DNA of 64,000 nt from Chryseobacterium joostei (GTDB lineage Bacteria; Bacteroidota; Bacteroidia; Flavobacteriales; Weeksellaceae), in assembly GCF_003815775.1 (NCBI RefSeq), contig NZ_CP033926.1, positions 1,612,001-1,676,000 of the forward strand. Direction: 5' to 3'. Below the pieces are notes generated by a model. It had not been told where the DNA came from, did no database searches, and saw nothing but the letters and a program-made list of their open reading frames with translations. The translations under genes were made by a program, and so were the position numbers. This document shows positions 16,718 to 25,768 of this stretch, in pieces; the stretch's first letter is position 1; the number at the start of each line of letters is the position of its first letter.

Positions 16718-18082
16718 TTAAAATAGCTTTTTCCGTATCTCCACTACCCCAACCTTAGTCAATTTTATGCTAGAGTATTTTCCATGGGTATCTTTAATAA
16801 ATTCAACGGTTCGGTTATCATCATCTGATCTGAAGAATTTATTGTCCGATTCCGGAATCAGCTCAATATCAAGGTCCTTATAATAGAGTTTCCCATTTTT
16901 TTCAATGATTTTAATGTCTTCATAGTTTCCTGTAAAGAGCTTATAAAGAGATCTATTGTTTTTATCAGATTTCTGATGAAGATATGGAAGTTCAACATCT
17001 TTACCAAAGCATATTGCAGCCAATCCATATGCAAGTAAGTAAGATGGAGACTGATTATTAGAAAGAACAACAACAAGCAAATCATCATCCGTATAACGGT
17101 TGAGAGAAGTCATTGCTCCGAAAAAACCTCCATCATGAGCAATCAATTTGTGTCCCTGATTATAAAATGGATTAATCATAAATCCATATCCAAAGTTTTG
17201 CTCATTGTATGAAGTAAACATCAATTGCTTCATTTTTTCACTTAAAATCGTTGTTCCATATAAGGCCCTATCCCACTTTAACAGATCATCCGCTGTTGAA
17301 TAGATTCCATCATGTCCAATATTGAACATCCAATTGATATATGGATTTTTAATATAACTTTTTCCTTTTTTGATATATCGGTCAGCCATATTGGGTATCA
17401 CTTCATCATTAGTCATAACGCCGGTTTCTTTCATTTTCAAAGGATCAAAAATATTATCTTTTAAATACATCGAATAGCTTTTTCCACTTACTTTCTCTAT
17501 AATACGTGCCAACAGATAATAACCAATATTACTATATGAAGTCTGCTTTCCGGGTGGAAATAAAAGTTCTTTCTGAGCAATATAATTCAATACTAGATCC
17601 TGATTTAAAGAAACTTGATTAAGGTAAAGCTCATCAAAATCCATTGGAAGCCCCGACATGTGGGAAAGCATCATATGAATTGTAATTTGATCACCTTTTG
17701 GAAAACCATGAAAATATTTGTTTAGCGTATCGTCAAATGATAAAAGTTTTCGCTCCGCCAATTGCAGAATGGCTGCTGCTGTAAACTGTTTGCTTACTGA
17801 AGCCAAGCTGAATTTTGTATTGACGGTTGTTTTTATTCCCCATTCATAGTTCGCATATCCGTAGGCTTCTCGTAGAAGTAAAGAATCCTTTTTTACAATC
17901 AATACAGTCCCGCTAAACCCATTGATATCTGCCTGGGCTTGCATATAACTTGACACTTTTTTAGAGAGACTCATTATACTCTTGGTTAAACTACCTTTCT
18001 CCTCGATTGGTTTGGTTTGTGAAAAACCATTGAGAGGGAGTAAGCTAATTCCTAAAAAAAATAATATTTTTGAGTTTATCAT
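16718..18082 (-). CDS. Serine hydrolase, beta-lactamase class C / penicillin-binding-protein-like family, exported
   Basis: Exported serine hydrolase of 454 residues. I start it at the ATG at 18082, which begins a signal peptide (MINSKILFFLGISLLPLNGFSQ); the longer frame uses a TTG at 18115 and adds 11 polar residues ahead of it. The SxxK nucleophile motif is SVSK at 95-98 (S95), the YxN motif lies in TSYSNIGYYLLARII, and a HDGG motif lies in LIAHDGGFFGAMTS. The C-terminal ~100 residues form a separate beta-rich domain. Relatives are D-Ala-D-Ala peptidases, esterases or lactamases, and activity cannot be told from motifs. It ends a run of four same-strand genes. Confidence 0.9.
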   Translation of the reverse strand: MINSKILFFLGISLLPLNGFSQTKPIEEKGSLTKSIMSLSKKVSSYMQAQADINGFSGTVLIVKKDSLLLREAYGYANYEWGIKTTVNTKFSLASVSKQFTAAAILQLAERKLLSFDDTLNKYFHGFPKGDQITIHMMLSHMSGLPMDFDELYLNQVSLNQDLVLNYIAQKELLFPPGKQTSYSNIGYYLLARIIEKVSGKSYSMYLKDNIFDPLKMKETGVMTNDEVIPNMADRYIKKGKSYIKNPYINWMFNIGHDGIYSTADDLLKWDRALYGTTILSEKMKQLMFTSYNEQNFGYGFMINPFYNQGHKLIAHDGGFFGAMTSLNRYTDDDLLVVVLSNNQSPSYLLAYGLAAICFGKDVELPYLHQKSDKNNRSLYKLFTGNYEDIKIIEKNGKLYYKDLDIELIPESDNKFFRSDDDNRTVEFIKDTHGKYSSIKLTKVGVVEIRKKLF

Positions 18083-18111
18083 GCTTGTTAGTTTTGAACA
18101 TTTTTTTCTAA

Positions 18112-18825
18112 TCAAATGTATATCTTATTTTTGAGTGGGCTCTGTTTTTTATTCAATAGGTCATTTGCAATCTGTACCATTCCATTATTACTACCTCCAC
18201 CCCACGTTGCCCGTCCAAAAATATAACTCGTTGTATATTCTTTCCAGGTGGTACAATATTTTTTTAATTCTTTGTGGGATTTTGCTAAATACTCTGTCAG
18301 CTCCTTTTCAGAAAGATAATTTAATTCGTAGCAACAGCGTGCCAGAAATACACCTCTCCCATAATTCCAGCCGCTATCTTTTGCTTTTTTTAACTGAGCA
18401 AAGTCTGTAATAATATTTTGGTCAATTAATTCAGGAACAACATTTTTCAGCTTTCTGAATAGGCCTAAATAATAGTCAAAAACTTTTTCTTCGTTTGATA
18501 TATTTGACCTTAAAATATCAAAATAATTTTCTGAATTTTCAAATGCTCGATATACAGTATCAAGATTTTCGTCTTGATTTCTGGTATGCAAACTTTGGAG
18601 AGTTTCTATGGCTTGATTTTGGTCTGATATTCCCCAATAGGTGTCAACTAACTTTGTAACATCGGATTTGCCTAAACCTGTTTCATAAGAATTCAGGTAT
18701 GCCGACTGTTGTTCGGCATACATTGAACCTATGAGCAAATGATCCAGCAAATAGCCATTTACAATGTTCTTATCATTTAATCGTATGCTTTTAAATGAAT
18801 TTAACAATTTTGAAAAAAATCCCAT
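18112..18825 (-). CDS. DUF1266-like protein
   Basis: Protein of 237 residues, mostly alpha-helical and cytoplasmic, with no signal peptide. The segment GWNYGRGVFLARCCYELNYLSEKELTEYL and the following Trp-rich stretch (CTTWKEYTTSYIFGRATWGG) fit the DUF1266 family pattern of a conserved W-x-x-x-R and late Trp residues. No catalytic motif is known to me for this family. It is preceded by two small membrane-anchored proteins with short gaps (6 and 25 bases), which suggests a three-gene operon. The serine hydrolase follows after 29 bases and may belong to it. Confidence 0.65.
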   Translation of the reverse strand: MGFFSKLLNSFKSIRLNDKNIVNGYLLDHLLIGSMYAEQQSAYLNSYETGLGKSDVTKLVDTYWGISDQNQAIETLQSLHTRNQDENLDTVYRAFENSENYFDILRSNISNEEKVFDYYLGLFRKLKNVVPELIDQNIITDFAQLKKAKDSGWNYGRGVFLARCCYELNYLSEKELTEYLAKSHKELKKYCTTWKEYTTSYIFGRATWGGGSNNGMVQIANDLLNKKQSPLKNKIYI

Positions 18826-18831
18826 GCTATA

Positions 18832-19530
18832 TTAAGTCATTTTTAGATTAGAGAATTTGTCCTGTAAAATTTTCACAAACTTTTCGCCAACTACCTGATA
18901 TTTTGCTCTTGTTTCTAATTGTTTTTTTAGATTGAGCATATCCTCCGGATTTACCGTATAATTAAGTCTGTCATGAATTTCAAGAGATAAAGAACTTCCA
19001 TCAATATCAAAAGTGATGATATGTGTTTTTGGCAAATATTCTTCTGATGACTTTGCATAAACACCTAATTGCGATTTCAGAATGCCTCCATATTGAAGCC
19101 TGGCAGTTTCAATTCTAAAATTATCAAATACAATATGTTCATCTAATTCACCCACTGTATCGGTACTAAAAAAATGCAAATCATTTCCACTTAAGGCCCA
19201 AAAACAATCTGTTTCAATTCGTTTAAGCTTTATACCAATTGTAGATAAAGCGATATTTTTTATTCCGTCAGTTACAAGCTCCTGTACTTTATTGGTTGTT
19301 GACTGAGGAACAGATGCAGAAGTAAAAGCATCAATGGGTTTACCTCTCATCCATTGTGTTAATTTTGAAAAATCCTGTGCTAAAAGCTCTTGTTTGTATT
19401 GGTTGTATTTATTTCTTTCAGAATCTAAGTTAATTTCTGATTTTGCGGTTTTGTGTTTTTTATTCATGATGATCATGAAAGCAATACCTGCAATTATTAA
19501 TACAACTGGAATTAAAAATAGTGTGTTCAT
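18832..19530 (-). CDS. Membrane-anchored protein of unknown function, 232 residues
   Basis: One N-terminal transmembrane helix (TLFLIPVVLIIAGIAFMII) is followed by a Lys-rich linker and a ~190-residue soluble domain of mixed beta/alpha character (IKLKRIETDCFWALSGNDLHFFSTDTVGELDEHIVFDN, then HIITFDIDGSSLSLEIHDRLNY). The repeated short strands would fit a PH-like or lipocalin-like fold, but I cannot name a family. It sits 6 bases before the DUF1266-like gene and 25 bases after the small membrane protein gene, so the three are probably expressed together. No regulatory signal was seen. Confidence 0.6.
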   Translation of the reverse strand: MNTLFLIPVVLIIAGIAFMIIMNKKHKTAKSEINLDSERNKYNQYKQELLAQDFSKLTQWMRGKPIDAFTSASVPQSTTNKVQELVTDGIKNIALSTIGIKLKRIETDCFWALSGNDLHFFSTDTVGELDEHIVFDNFRIETARLQYGGILKSQLGVYAKSSEEYLPKTHIITFDIDGSSLSLEIHDRLNYTVNPEDMLNLKKQLETRAKYQVVGEKFVKILQDKFSNLKMT

Positions 19531-19555
19531 TCTTTATTGGTTTAAGTTTTTTTGT

Positions 19556-20014
19556 TTAAATGTTTGTTGGATTTATTTTTTTAGGCTTGTCTTTAGAAAA
19601 AATTCCATAAACGATGAGTCCGATAATCAATAGTATGATGAGTTTCCCTCCATATTGTGTGTAAAGCCCAAGCTTCAAAAGATTTTCTTTATTTAATTTA
19701 TTTTCGCTCACTATCTGATCAAGCTGTTCATTAGTTAATTCGAAATATTCATCACTGTCTTTTTTTGCCAAAACCAATTTGGGTTCCTGCGTTATCCAAG
19801 CTGGAATTATCCAGGCAATATTATATTCCTGGTGCATTCTTGCTAAATCCAGGTATTCTTTTGAGTCTTTACTCACAGCATACTTCTCCGTGTCGGGTAA
19901 ATCTGCTATAATTTCTATTTTGTCAATTTTACCAAACGGAATTTTTGCTTTTGCTGATACAAAATTTATTGTAAACATTGAAACAAAAGATAATAAGAGA
20001 ATTTGTTTTATCAT
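19556..20014 (-). CDS. Exported protein with C-terminal membrane helix, unknown function
   Basis: The ATG at 20014 starts a clean signal peptide (MIKQILLLSFVSMFTINFVSA); the upstream ATG would add 11 polar residues. The mature part (~85 residues) is acidic and helical (FGKIDKIEIIADLPDTEKYAV, ELTNEQLDQIVSENKLNKENLLKLG). A C-terminal transmembrane helix (GGKLIILLIIGLIVYGIFS) precedes a Lys/Pro tail, giving a type I topology with the domain in the periplasm. First gene of the DUF1266-like three-gene unit. No family recognised. Confidence 0.6.
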   Translation of the reverse strand: MIKQILLLSFVSMFTINFVSAKAKIPFGKIDKIEIIADLPDTEKYAVSKDSKEYLDLARMHQEYNIAWIIPAWITQEPKLVLAKKDSDEYFELTNEQLDQIVSENKLNKENLLKLGLYTQYGGKLIILLIIGLIVYGIFSKDKPKKINPTNI

Positions 20015-20130
20015 TTTTCGATATTTGATTGTGGCTCCTATGTACAATCAGACAACATTGTTGGATGTTACAATGCTTATATGCCTGAGATTGAGCTATT
20101 ATTAATTTATGGTTTTAACTTATGGATAAG

Positions 20131-20247
20131 CTATGCTATTTCAGATGGACTTAATTCTGTTCTTGTGCCTGTTACCAGTATATTTTTCAATAGTTTACTA
20201 TGGGCGACTCTTAAAGCATCTTCAGCCTTCACCTCCTGATCTGGAAG
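20131..20247 (-). pseudogene. Possible short gene remnant
   Basis: A minus-strand frame of 38 codons reads LPDQEVKAEDALRVAHSKLL and continues KNILVTGTRTELSPSEIA before TAG. It has good helical amphipathic composition but no start codon in frame; just upstream, an ATG (MSHEKTT) lies in another frame. This could be a decayed small gene with a frameshift. Chance cannot be excluded at this length. Confidence 0.3.
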
Positions 20248-20276
20248 TCAGTAGTTTTTTCATGAGACATTTATAT

Positions 20277-21740
20277 TTATTTTTTAGTAATTTGAACCTC
20301 CGTCTTCATAGAATCTCTTGTTAAGATGACAGAATTTACTTTTCCATTACTGAAATCAAATTTTAATACGTTCGGATAATCTACAATTTTAAAAGTCCCA
20401 TTTTTCAGATACTGTAATTCGTTCTCATTTTTTCCTTTAAAATATCCCAAGAATAGAGATTCAACATAGAGACGGTTATTCTTTTCTATTATTTTCGTTT
20501 CAGCTCCCTGCCCATAAAGAAAATCGTTATATGTTCCGATAAGTTGCTTTTTTAAACTCAAAGGAAGCTCCTGAATATCTTCATTGGATATTTTTTTATT
20601 CCAGTTCATTAATGTCAAAAGCTTTATGCGCGCTTCGTTCATCACAGGAATACGATTAGGCTTTTCACCATTCGCAAGAATTACAAAGCCATTTCCATCT
20701 TCCATAGTAGCAAAAATACTTCCCCCCACTCCAGTATTAGAACCATTGCACGTAAACCAATCATAGTTGTTGTAGGCGACAGACTTTTGCCATCCATATC
20801 CCCAACCTCCAACGGCATTTTTCAAAGCTGTGACTTCCGTTACTTTTTTGGCGACCTGATGAGAGATTACTTTGTTATTTTTATTGCGTAAAGCATTTTG
20901 TATCTCAATAGAAAGCTTGGCTAAATCTGTAGGGGTAGACCATACTCCTGATGCTCCAATCTGTGGTGTAATAGGCAAGCCTGTTTTTATCACTTTTCCA
21001 TCTTTATCGTGAACAGAAGCAACATTTGTTGGAAATCCTTTTTCATTAGGCTGTATCATGGTGGTATTCGTCAAGCCAAGAGGCAAAAAAAGATGTTCTT
21101 GTGCCAGTTCTGCAATAGATTTATTCAAAGTATCTTCTAATGCCATTTGAACAATTACATATCCACCACCGCTGTATTCAAAGTTGGTTCCCGGCGTAAA
21201 CAGGAACTCAATTTCCTTATCGTATCTTGGTATCTGCCCTAAAAGACTTTGTTTTATCGTCGGAATTACATCTCCCTCATAATAGTCTGAAAATCCACCT
21301 TGGTTGGTACCCGAAGTATGATTAAAAAACTGTTTCCAGGTTGGACTATTGCTTTCTGTAAATTTACTTTTGGGTAAATGCCATCTTTTTAAATATTTAT
21401 CAATTGGCTCGTCCAGATTAATCAAGCCTTTTTCTTCAAGTATATGACAAAGAAGTGCGGTTATGGGCTTTGTAATTGATGCGGTAGAAAAAGCAGTATT
21501 TACATCTAATTTTTCTTTAGAATTCATTGATTTCACTCCTACCTGGCTGGAGTAAATAATCTTGTAATTTTCAAAAACAACAAGGCTAAATCCCGGAAGC
21601 TTATACTTTTCTAATTGTTCTTCAACTTTTAAACTATCTGTAAGAAAGCTATAATCTCTTTTTTCTGCGAAAACTTTTTTACTTGTCTGACAACTTGAAA
21701 CCAGTACCATAAGGATTAGTAAGTAAAAGGTGCTTTTCAT
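20277..21740 (-). CDS. Serine hydrolase, beta-lactamase class C-like family, lipoprotein
   Basis: 487 residues, with a lipoprotein signal at the N-terminus (MKSTFYLLILMVLVSSC, lipid on C17). The nucleophile motif is SITK at 88-91, and a Tyr motif in place of YxN lies in FEYSGGGYVIVQMAL (YSG). The Asn of YxN is replaced by Gly, as in some esterase-type members. The C-terminal ~100 residues form an added beta domain. The class C fold points to a peptidase, esterase or lactamase in the periplasm or outer membrane; the actual substrate is unknown. An AraC-type membrane regulator ends 151 bases upstream on the same strand and may control it. Confidence 0.88.
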   Translation of the reverse strand: MKSTFYLLILMVLVSSCQTSKKVFAEKRDYSFLTDSLKVEEQLEKYKLPGFSLVVFENYKIIYSSQVGVKSMNSKEKLDVNTAFSTASITKPITALLCHILEEKGLINLDEPIDKYLKRWHLPKSKFTESNSPTWKQFFNHTSGTNQGGFSDYYEGDVIPTIKQSLLGQIPRYDKEIEFLFTPGTNFEYSGGGYVIVQMALEDTLNKSIAELAQEHLFLPLGLTNTTMIQPNEKGFPTNVASVHDKDGKVIKTGLPITPQIGASGVWSTPTDLAKLSIEIQNALRNKNNKVISHQVAKKVTEVTALKNAVGGWGYGWQKSVAYNNYDWFTCNGSNTGVGGSIFATMEDGNGFVILANGEKPNRIPVMNEARIKLLTLMNWNKKISNEDIQELPLSLKKQLIGTYNDFLYGQGAETKIIEKNNRLYVESLFLGYFKGKNENELQYLKNGTFKIVDYPNVLKFDFSNGKVNSVILTRDSMKTEVQITKK

Positions 21741-21891
21741 TGTATCGAATTTTGGTTAAAAATTTATTTCGATACAAAAATGTGGAAGACATTAAAGCTA
21801 TGCGACCGAATAAAATTAATCGATCACATTTGTTCAAAAAAATAGGTGCGAATCTTTCAAAAAAAGGTACGAGTAATCACAAATTATTGAA

Positions 21892-23031
21892 CTACACGCT
21901 TTTACGATAAAAAGTCGGCGTATTGCCGGTATGTTTTTTAAAAGCAGTATTAAAAGAAGATTTTGAATTAAAGCCAACTTCGTACAGAATTTCAAGGATG
22001 GTTACCTTACTTTTTGTATTGTCTTTTAAAATATTCATAGCACTCTCGATCCGATAGGTATTAACAAAATCATAAAAATGCTGTCCTAATTGATGATTGA
22101 TTAAAAGAGACAGGTCCCGAACAGGAATTCCGGTCTCATTAGAAACATCCTGAATGGTCAGTGAAGAGTTAAGATAAGGTTTTCTCTCAACCATATATTT
22201 TTTCAAATTCAAGAGTTCTTCATTATATTCTCTTTCATGTTCTGGTGATTGTTCATTCTTTTTTTCTTCGGAAACAAGTTCAGAAACAAGCTTTAATTTG
22301 GAATCAATATTTCTAAAAAGACCCGGATTATTTAATGCCTTGAATAGATACCAACAGAAAATAAAGAGAGAAGATACCCAAAGTCCAATTTTGATCCATT
22401 CAGAAATCTGTGGATAATCAGAAAATTTAAAGATATTTTTTAAAAGAGCTACCGTATATAAAATGGTCAATACAATGGTAAACTGGAATAGCCAATTATA
22501 GGAGCTGATACTTTTCCCTGCATAATTTTCAAGATAGAGTTTCTTTGATTTTCTTAGCACTCTAAAAACAGCAATGATGTATATAACGATCTGAAGATGT
22601 ATTAAAATATGAATGAACTGGAACTCTATCATATTTTGACGATTCTGAATAAAACTCATTTTCGATACTGCATCTACAGTATAAAAACGGGGCAACAAAA
22701 CTAAATTAGCAATTAAAAAAGGAAGCAGATGAAGGAGATATTTCGGCTTTAACTTAAAATCAGAGTAGCAGACTGATATTATGTAGAGATAAAAGACAGG
22801 AATTTGCAGAAAAGCGAAAGAGCTCCTAAACATGCCCAGGTTTGATGGGCCATCAGTCATCATGTTAAACAAAGGCTCACTAATATCTATTGCATTTAAC
22901 AGTAAAAAAACAGCAAACAAACAATTACTTGTTTTGTACTTTGTCTTAAGGGTAATCAGGAAAAATGCAAGAAACAGTGAAATGAATAAAGAGATTATAT
23001 TCACAATAATTAATAAATTAATTTTATCCAT
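21892..23031 (-). CDS. AraC family regulator with N-terminal membrane domain
   Basis: Inner-membrane one-component regulator of 379 residues. The N-terminal ~235 residues hold about seven hydrophobic helices (INLLIIVNIISLFISLFLAFFLI, YLLHLLPFLIANLVLL, FIHILIHLQIVIYIIAVF, LFQFTIVLTILYTVALL and others), probably the sensor. A linker rich in Glu and Lys leads to the C-terminal AraC HTH pair, with VTILEILYEVGFNSKSSFNTAFKKHTGNTPTFYRK as the family signature. This membrane-AraC type is common in Bacteroidetes. It sits upstream of a serine-hydrolase lipoprotein on the same strand and may regulate it; inference from position. Confidence 0.9.
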   Translation of the reverse strand: MDKINLLIIVNIISLFISLFLAFFLITLKTKYKTSNCLFAVFLLLNAIDISEPLFNMMTDGPSNLGMFRSSFAFLQIPVFYLYIISVCYSDFKLKPKYLLHLLPFLIANLVLLPRFYTVDAVSKMSFIQNRQNMIEFQFIHILIHLQIVIYIIAVFRVLRKSKKLYLENYAGKSISSYNWLFQFTIVLTILYTVALLKNIFKFSDYPQISEWIKIGLWVSSLFIFCWYLFKALNNPGLFRNIDSKLKLVSELVSEEKKNEQSPEHEREYNEELLNLKKYMVERKPYLNSSLTIQDVSNETGIPVRDLSLLINHQLGQHFYDFVNTYRIESAMNILKDNTKSKVTILEILYEVGFNSKSSFNTAFKKHTGNTPTFYRKSV

Positions 23032-23389
23032 TTCTTACTATTCTTTGTTTATTATTAGTTTTTTTTCAGACCTTTTATTATAATCTTTACAATCTCTTTA
23101 GATTTAAAATCCGACAGATGCAAATATAAAAATTAGATTGACATTTTCAGAGTTTTTTATTATGCAAAACAAGGTGTACTTGTGTCGTGCAGGGAAAAAG
23201 ATCACCCAAGTCACTTTCGTAAAATATTCATTAAGTTCCATCATCAACCTACCACTCTATTTTACTTTGAGTTATGATTAATTTCTGAATTTTCATTAGG
23301 CATATTAATTTGTCGGAAAACTTTAGATCAGTAGAAATTTAATACTTAGATTTACTCAATAAACTGATCTCATCCCTACTATTGAAACC
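23032..23389. other. Intergenic region between divergent genes
   Basis: About 360 bases, AT-rich, separating the AraC gene from the NTF2-like gene. It should hold both promoters, but I found no convincing TTTG/TAnnTTTG pair and no ORF or RNA. Confidence 0.4.
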
Positions 23390-23872
23390 ATGAAAAAAAT
23401 TACATTAACAAGGTTTTTATCCATAATACTATGCTGTTTATTGTGGTCTACAGTTTTTTCCCAAACAAAATCTTACACTCCCGTCTCTAAAGAACTGTAT
23501 CATACAATTATGGAGAAAGACAGCATACTTTTCAACGCGGCTAATAAAGGAGACATTGATCAACTTAAAACCTTTTTTACCAAAGACCTTGAATTCTTTC
23601 ATGATGTTGGCGGTTTGGCAGGATATGAAGAGACTGTTGATAATTTTCGGAGAGTGGCTAAAAATTATTCGTACACCAGAAGAGCGCTTGTACCAGGCAG
23701 CGTGGAAGTATATCCTATTAAAGATTATGGGGCTATCCAATCAGGATTGCATCAGTTTTGTCGTTTAGAAAACGGAATTTTAACCCATTGTGGGACTTTC
23801 AAATTCGTTCACATATGGAAACTTACCGATGAGGGCTGGAAAATTTCAAGAGTAGTCAGTTATGGACATTAA
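23390..23872 (+). CDS. Exported NTF2-like (DUF4440-type) protein
   Basis: 160 residues with a signal peptide (MKKITLTRFLSIILCCLLWSTVFS, cleaved near SQ). The mature domain reads like the SnoaL/DUF4440 fold: IMEKDSILFNAANKGDIDQLKTFFTKDLEFFHDVGGLAGYEETVDNFRRVAKN, then strands QFCRLENGILTHCGTFKFVHIWKLTDEGWKISRVVSYGH. The final His-containing strand is typical of this family. Its role is unknown; periplasmic members may bind small ligands. Monocistronic, converging with the DUF1826-like gene across 19 bases. Confidence 0.85.
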   Translation: MKKITLTRFLSIILCCLLWSTVFSQTKSYTPVSKELYHTIMEKDSILFNAANKGDIDQLKTFFTKDLEFFHDVGGLAGYEETVDNFRRVAKNYSYTRRALVPGSVEVYPIKDYGAIQSGLHQFCRLENGILTHCGTFKFVHIWKLTDEGWKISRVVSYGH

Positions 23873-23891
23873 AGAATATTCATTAAGCATT

Positions 23892-24590
23892 CTAACAAAT
23901 CAACAGTAATCGGTATTCGCCGTCATTTTCAACGGGTGCGCGATGTATACAAGGCAAAACCTCCTGATCCGGATGATCTACAGTTAATCTCCAAAGATGT
24001 CCTAAACCCAAATTAACAGGCTTTGCATTTGGTTTAGGAGAGTAATGAAGATCAAAATAATATTCTTTCAAAAACGCTTCAAATTCCTCTTCTGTACCGT
24101 TGTGTAACTCTTTCAGTTTTTCCCGAATTTCCGGAATCAAAATCTTTTGCATTGCTTGATCATTAGGCAAGATATCACTTGCTGCACCATAGTAAGTACA
24201 TAAAAAAGTATCAGTACTTACCGGTGAACGATCCACATGATAGGAATACACATCTGTTGAAATGAAATCAAACTCTTCATCTCTTTCATAGCTTTTAAGC
24301 AAATTAAGAGAGGGTAATGCTCCAAAATCGGTTAATGCCTGCAAATCATTTAAAATAACTTCCCGTGCAGCACTTCCACTTTCCGTTAGCTCTAGTTCTA
24401 AAAGGTCTTCAATGGAAATTTCTGTAACATTTTCTTTTAATTGAAGTTTAGACACAATTTCTTCAAAATCTCCATGTAAACTTCTATACCAACAAAGCGC
24501 ATTGTTATTCCCATGAAAATCAGTATTTACCAGTTCTGAGAAACTGGAAACCATTTCAATTTGATTATTGTCAGCAAATGTATTGTCCAT
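23892..24590 (-). CDS. DUF1826-like protein
   Basis: Cytoplasmic protein of 232 residues without a signal peptide. The central part (SYHVDRSPVSTDTFLCTYYGAASDILP) and the end (HRAPVENDGEYRLLLIC) resemble the DUF1826 pattern of an 'H-x-D' followed by 'CTY.G' and a late 'HR(S/A)P ... RLLL', which in shape recalls a cupin or 2OG-oxygenase-like metal site (H, D and a distal H). I hold the family call loosely. Single gene with its own upstream region; the short gap (19 bases) to the NTF2-like gene is a convergent one. Confidence 0.55.
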   Translation of the reverse strand: MDNTFADNNQIEMVSSFSELVNTDFHGNNNALCWYRSLHGDFEEIVSKLQLKENVTEISIEDLLELELTESGSAAREVILNDLQALTDFGALPSLNLLKSYERDEEFDFISTDVYSYHVDRSPVSTDTFLCTYYGAASDILPNDQAMQKILIPEIREKLKELHNGTEEEFEAFLKEYYFDLHYSPKPNAKPVNLGLGHLWRLTVDHPDQEVLPCIHRAPVENDGEYRLLLIC

Positions 24591-24961
24591 ATTTAGAATA
24601 ACAGTTTAGAAACTTATTCTCTGCAAAAATAAGAAATAGGCAAGAAGATAAGGCTAAGATTAAATTTGTTTTTCATTCATAACATGAGTTAGCCAAATCC
24701 GTATAGATATTATTATCCTTTTTTATTGCTGTATTTGTATCTTTTATAAGGCCTCGGGTTTGAGCAGTCCTCGAAACAATAAGTATTAACAGTTCTCTTA
24801 AAAACAAGTTCGCTTTACGGAAACCCATAAAATATACATTGAAAATACTTGTAAGTTTGGTAACAGAAAAACAATCTTAAAAAAACAAGATCCGGTAAGT
24901 TGTTTTAAGAAAAATGTATATTTGCCCCCTGTAATCAGGATAAAACTTAAGGAATACAAAC
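24591..24961. other. Intergenic region with a -7 box for the PLD-like gene
   Basis: About 370 bases. TATATTTG at 24917-24924 matches TAnnTTTG and would put the transcript start near 24931, 31 bases before the GTG start of the PLD-like gene. No ORF or RNA seen. Confidence 0.5.
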
Positions 24962-25768
24962 GTGTTTAAAGAAAACAAAAGATTTTATTTTAGAATTGAT
25001 ACTGAGCCCAGTGAAGCGATTGAAGTTTTTGTGGGGCAAAATGCAGGAACTCAATTAAACAATGATATATTGAATGCAAAGGAGGAAGTTTTAATTATTT
25101 CCCCCTATATAGATGAAACAAAACTGGATGACCTCATCTCCTTAAAAAACAGAAATGTAAATGTAAGATTGGCGTTTAGTGATCTGCGACCAGAACAATA
25201 CAAGGATATTCTCCGAAAGCTGATTCATCAGCATAAAGTAACTGATATAAAGAAAAAAGAGAAAAGAGAGAGTCAGAAAAACATGCTTTTCTTCTCCTCT
25301 ATTGCATTATTTTGTCTGGGGATTTTTTCACTCATTTATTTCGGGATGCATGTGGTAGATGACCTGAAAGATTCTAATAATTTTCTGGCTATACTTGTTT
25401 CTCTTGGGTCTTTTTATGGATTTTATAAATGCTGGGAAATGAAAGCAGCCGTTGAAAAAACAGAGATCTACACCTATCATTATTCTGAAACTTTGAATTT
25501 CAAGTATGTACGAAATAGCCGATACGATAACAAATTCGTTCATTCAAAAATTTATGTGATAGACCGAAAAATTGCTTACCTCGGATCACTAAACTACACC
25601 AAAAGTGGTTTTACCACTAATTTTGAATCCCGTATCAGAATTACCCAAAGAGAAAAAGTGAATGAATTGGTTAATTTTGTTCACGACATTTTTGAAGATA
25701 ACATTAACCTCAAAAAGCATGAACTTTTTTATCTTGGAAAGAAAATCTACAGTGAGGAAATGTATTAA
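24962..25768 (+). CDS. Membrane protein with single-HKD phospholipase D-like domain
   Basis: 268 residues, translated from a GTG that fits the promoter box 38 bases upstream. The N-terminal half resembles the first PLD subdomain (EVLIISPYIDETKLDDLISLKNRNVNVRLAFSD). Two hydrophobic helices follow (MLFFSSIALFCLGIFSLIYFG and NFLAILVSLGSFYGFYKCW). The C-terminal half carries one HKD motif, H194-x-K196-x4-D201, with the GSxN companion (YLGSLNYTKSGF). A protein with one HKD motif is expected to dimerise to make an active site. Members of this superfamily are phospholipases, nucleases or transferases, and several single-HKD proteins act in defence. It stands alone between convergent terminators. Confidence 0.82.
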   Translation: MFKENKRFYFRIDTEPSEAIEVFVGQNAGTQLNNDILNAKEEVLIISPYIDETKLDDLISLKNRNVNVRLAFSDLRPEQYKDILRKLIHQHKVTDIKKKEKRESQKNMLFFSSIALFCLGIFSLIYFGMHVVDDLKDSNNFLAILVSLGSFYGFYKCWEMKAAVEKTEIYTYHYSETLNFKYVRNSRYDNKFVHSKIYVIDRKIAYLGSLNYTKSGFTTNFESRIRITQREKVNELVNFVHDIFEDNINLKKHELFYLGKKIYSEEMY

